A stretch of 64,000 nt of DNA from Bog-473 sp963791455 (GTDB lineage: Bacteria; Actinomycetota; Acidimicrobiia; Acidimicrobiales; RAAP-2), in assembly GCA_963791455.1 (NCBI GenBank), contig CAWBSM010000003.1, positions 434,001 to 498,000 on the forward strand, in the 5' to 3' direction. Below, piece by piece: positions 62,902-64,000 of this stretch. The notes beneath the pieces were generated by a model, which saw only the letters and a list, made by a program, of their open reading frames with translations, made no database searches and was not told the origin of the DNA. Positions within the stretch are counted from its first letter, which is position 1. Each line of letters opens with the position of its first letter. Both the position numbers and the translations under genes were made by a program.

Positions 62902-63783
62902 TCAACTCAGCTTTTGGTCCATGACGCCGGCACCGGTCTCGAGCATGATGCGGGCGGCGTCGCTCCGGGCCATGCCGCCGAGCGCCTTCGATCCTTCCCG
63001 AAGCATCTCGCCGATGAAATGCGTTGGTCCATTCGAGAGATTGGCTAAGGCCTCCTCGACCACGTCCTCTGCGGAGGTCGCACCGGGGATTGGCGTCAGG
63101 TCGTCAGGACTGGCCAAATTCCCACGTTCCGTGAGTAGGCGGCGCAGCGCAGGTGTATCCGTAACCCCCAGCACCAGTGACAACACGTCGACGCCTTCCT
63201 GATGAAGCTCGGCCCACAACGCTTCTCCCATCACAAGGTCGAACGCCTTCGAGGCTCCATAGGCCACCATTCGACGCATTCCAACCAACGCCGCTCCTGA
63301 GGAGACCAGGACGATGCCGCCCATTCCTTGTCTGACCATGGGTCGAGCAAAGTGATGACTCAGTTGGATTGGTGCGAGGCAGTTGCGACGCACCAGAGCC
63401 TCCGCGTCTTCGACGGGAGCGTCGAGGAACCGGACAAAGTTAGGGTCGGCGCCCGCACAGTAGACAAAGAAACCCACGTCGAATAGACCCGTCGCATCGA
63501 TGATGACATTCGCGGCGTTCGCATCAGCCAAGTCCACGGCCAGGGTATGAGTGCGAACCGACCACCGTCGGCGGACATCGTTCGCCACCTCTTCAAGCAC
63601 CGACCGTCGGCGTGAGATGAGCATGGTGTTCACGCCGCGTTCGGCCAGAGCGTGAGCGAAGGCCAGACCGATACCTTCGGAGGCTCCAGCGATGACGCCC
63701 CACTCGCCGTAGCGCTCGGAAAACGTGCCCAGGTCGCTCGCAACACCTTCAGAGGCCCTGCTGTCCGAAGGGGTTGGATCCAC
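62902..63783 (-). CDS. Short-chain dehydrogenase/reductase
   Basis: A 293-residue SDR. The nucleotide motif is GVIAGASEGIGLAFAHALAE; ISRRR after strand 2 indicates NADP preference. The active site has VLVSSGAALV and YGASK. It resembles the ketoreductase/17-beta-hydroxysteroid-dehydrogenase-like subgroup. I chose the GTG at 63783 because TAACGT (63791-63796) lies seven bases upstream and the SDR fold starts soon after; the TTG at 63837 is less likely. It is the first gene of the minus-strand operon ending at 60833. Confidence 0.82.
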   Translation of the reverse strand: MDPTPSDSRASEGVASDLGTFSERYGEWGVIAGASEGIGLAFAHALAERGVNTMLISRRRSVLEEVANDVRRRWSVRTHTLAVDLADANAANVIIDATGLFDVGFFVYCAGADPNFVRFLDAPVEDAEALVRRNCLAPIQLSHHFARPMVRQGMGGIVLVSSGAALVGMRRMVAYGASKAFDLVMGEALWAELHQEGVDVLSLVLGVTDTPALRRLLTERGNLASPDDLTPIPGATSAEDVVEEALANLSNGPTHFIGEMLREGSKALGGMARSDAARIMLETGAGVMDQKLS

Positions 63784-63869
63784 GAGCGAGACGTTATCTA
63801 TGCTCGACCGGTTTGTCCGTGGCGAACCGACGGTCAAGCTCGGGGCGGGGAAAGGCCGGCCGGACGAGT

Positions 63870-64000
63870 TCAGTGGAATCGTCGGGCCAGTGGCGGCCGC
63901 TCGGAGCGGAGGTCCTCGTCATTGACGTCCGCGAGCAACGGATGCATCACGGGGCGGTTGAGGGCGACGTGATAGCGCCCGCGCGAGATGAGATCCACCA
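63870..64000 (-). CDS. C-terminal fragment of a gene cut by the window edge
   Basis: On the minus strand an open frame enters at base 64000 and ends with TGA at 63870-63872, giving 42 residues including YHVALNRPVMHPLLADVN and ending LARRFH. Balanced composition and position, 86 bases before the next promoter, suggest the end of a real protein. The family is not recognisable from this length. Confidence 0.4.
   Translation of the reverse strand, partial: VDLISRGRYHVALNRPVMHPLLADVNDEDLRSERPPLARRFH

Overview
The window is GC-rich bacterial chromosome from an actinobacterium. The composition, frequent GTG/TTG starts, a GlnR-type box, an HspR operon with a HAIR operator, many leaderless-looking starts and a secreted protein with the GYWLVASDGG repeat typical of Acidimicrobiia point to that class. 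The class is an inference; no rRNA or other marker is present to prove it. I see no insertion sequence, integrase, phage gene or CRISPR array. The content is mostly housekeeping genes, followed by an accessory catabolic section on the right half.

Layout. 1-970: a phased GTTGCACG repeat array and tRNA-Gly(CCC). 1-6.6 kb: a membrane Fe-S oxidoreductase (EtfD/FadF-like), an F420/FMN PPOX protein, an aquaporin, a cNMP-binding protein, a PII protein and two membrane proteins. 6.8-8.9 kb: a GlnR box followed by amt-glnK. 9-11 kb: phosphoglycerate mutase and a DapB-like dehydrogenase. 11.1-17.7 kb: the heat-shock operon dnaK-grpE-dnaJ-hspR-clpB behind a HAIR/-35 overlap. 17.8-19.7 kb: a large secreted repeat protein. 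19.9-25.6 kb: purA-purD-purB-purC-purS-purQ. 25.7-29.6 kb: an amidase, a methyltransferase, a patatin and small proteins. 29.7-35.0 kb: purL-purF-purM-pyrE. 35.0-44.1 kb: a probable catabolic neighbourhood (cyclase family, Ddn-like, serine hydrolase, epoxide hydrolase-like, LLM flavin monooxygenase, zinc alcohol dehydrogenase, SDR, CrtC-like protein, phosphotransferase). 44-51 kb: two DHA2 efflux pumps with an HxlR regulator, an amidase, an old-yellow-enzyme protein and a PASTA lipoprotein. 51.4-58.2 kb: an orphan FtsX-type permease, PhoU, and a Tat-protein/DUF4331 operon. 58.2-64 kb: a DinB-SnoaL fusion, a monothiol DsbA-like protein, a methyltransferase, and a minus-strand operon of SDR, NTF2-like and DapB-like proteins.

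How the genes work together. Most de novo IMP synthesis genes plus purA and purB lie in two tightly overlapping blocks; purE, purK, purN and purH are not in this window. The heat-shock operon carries its own repressor (HspR), which should bind the operator in front of dnaK. The amt-glnK pair takes up and senses ammonium and should respond to a GlnR-type regulator encoded elsewhere. From 36.5 to 44.1 kb, overlapping flavin monooxygenase, epoxide hydrolase and hydrolase genes diverge from an SDR operon, suggesting degradation of a terpene- or steroid-like substrate.

Two essential-type genes, clpB and purL, each carry a single-base frameshift inside a conserved motif. This is more likely consensus error than biology. 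A recurrent TANNNT-N6-8-start arrangement without a Shine-Dalgarno sequence at about 15-20 genes indicates widespread leaderless transcription, and I used it to choose several start codons.
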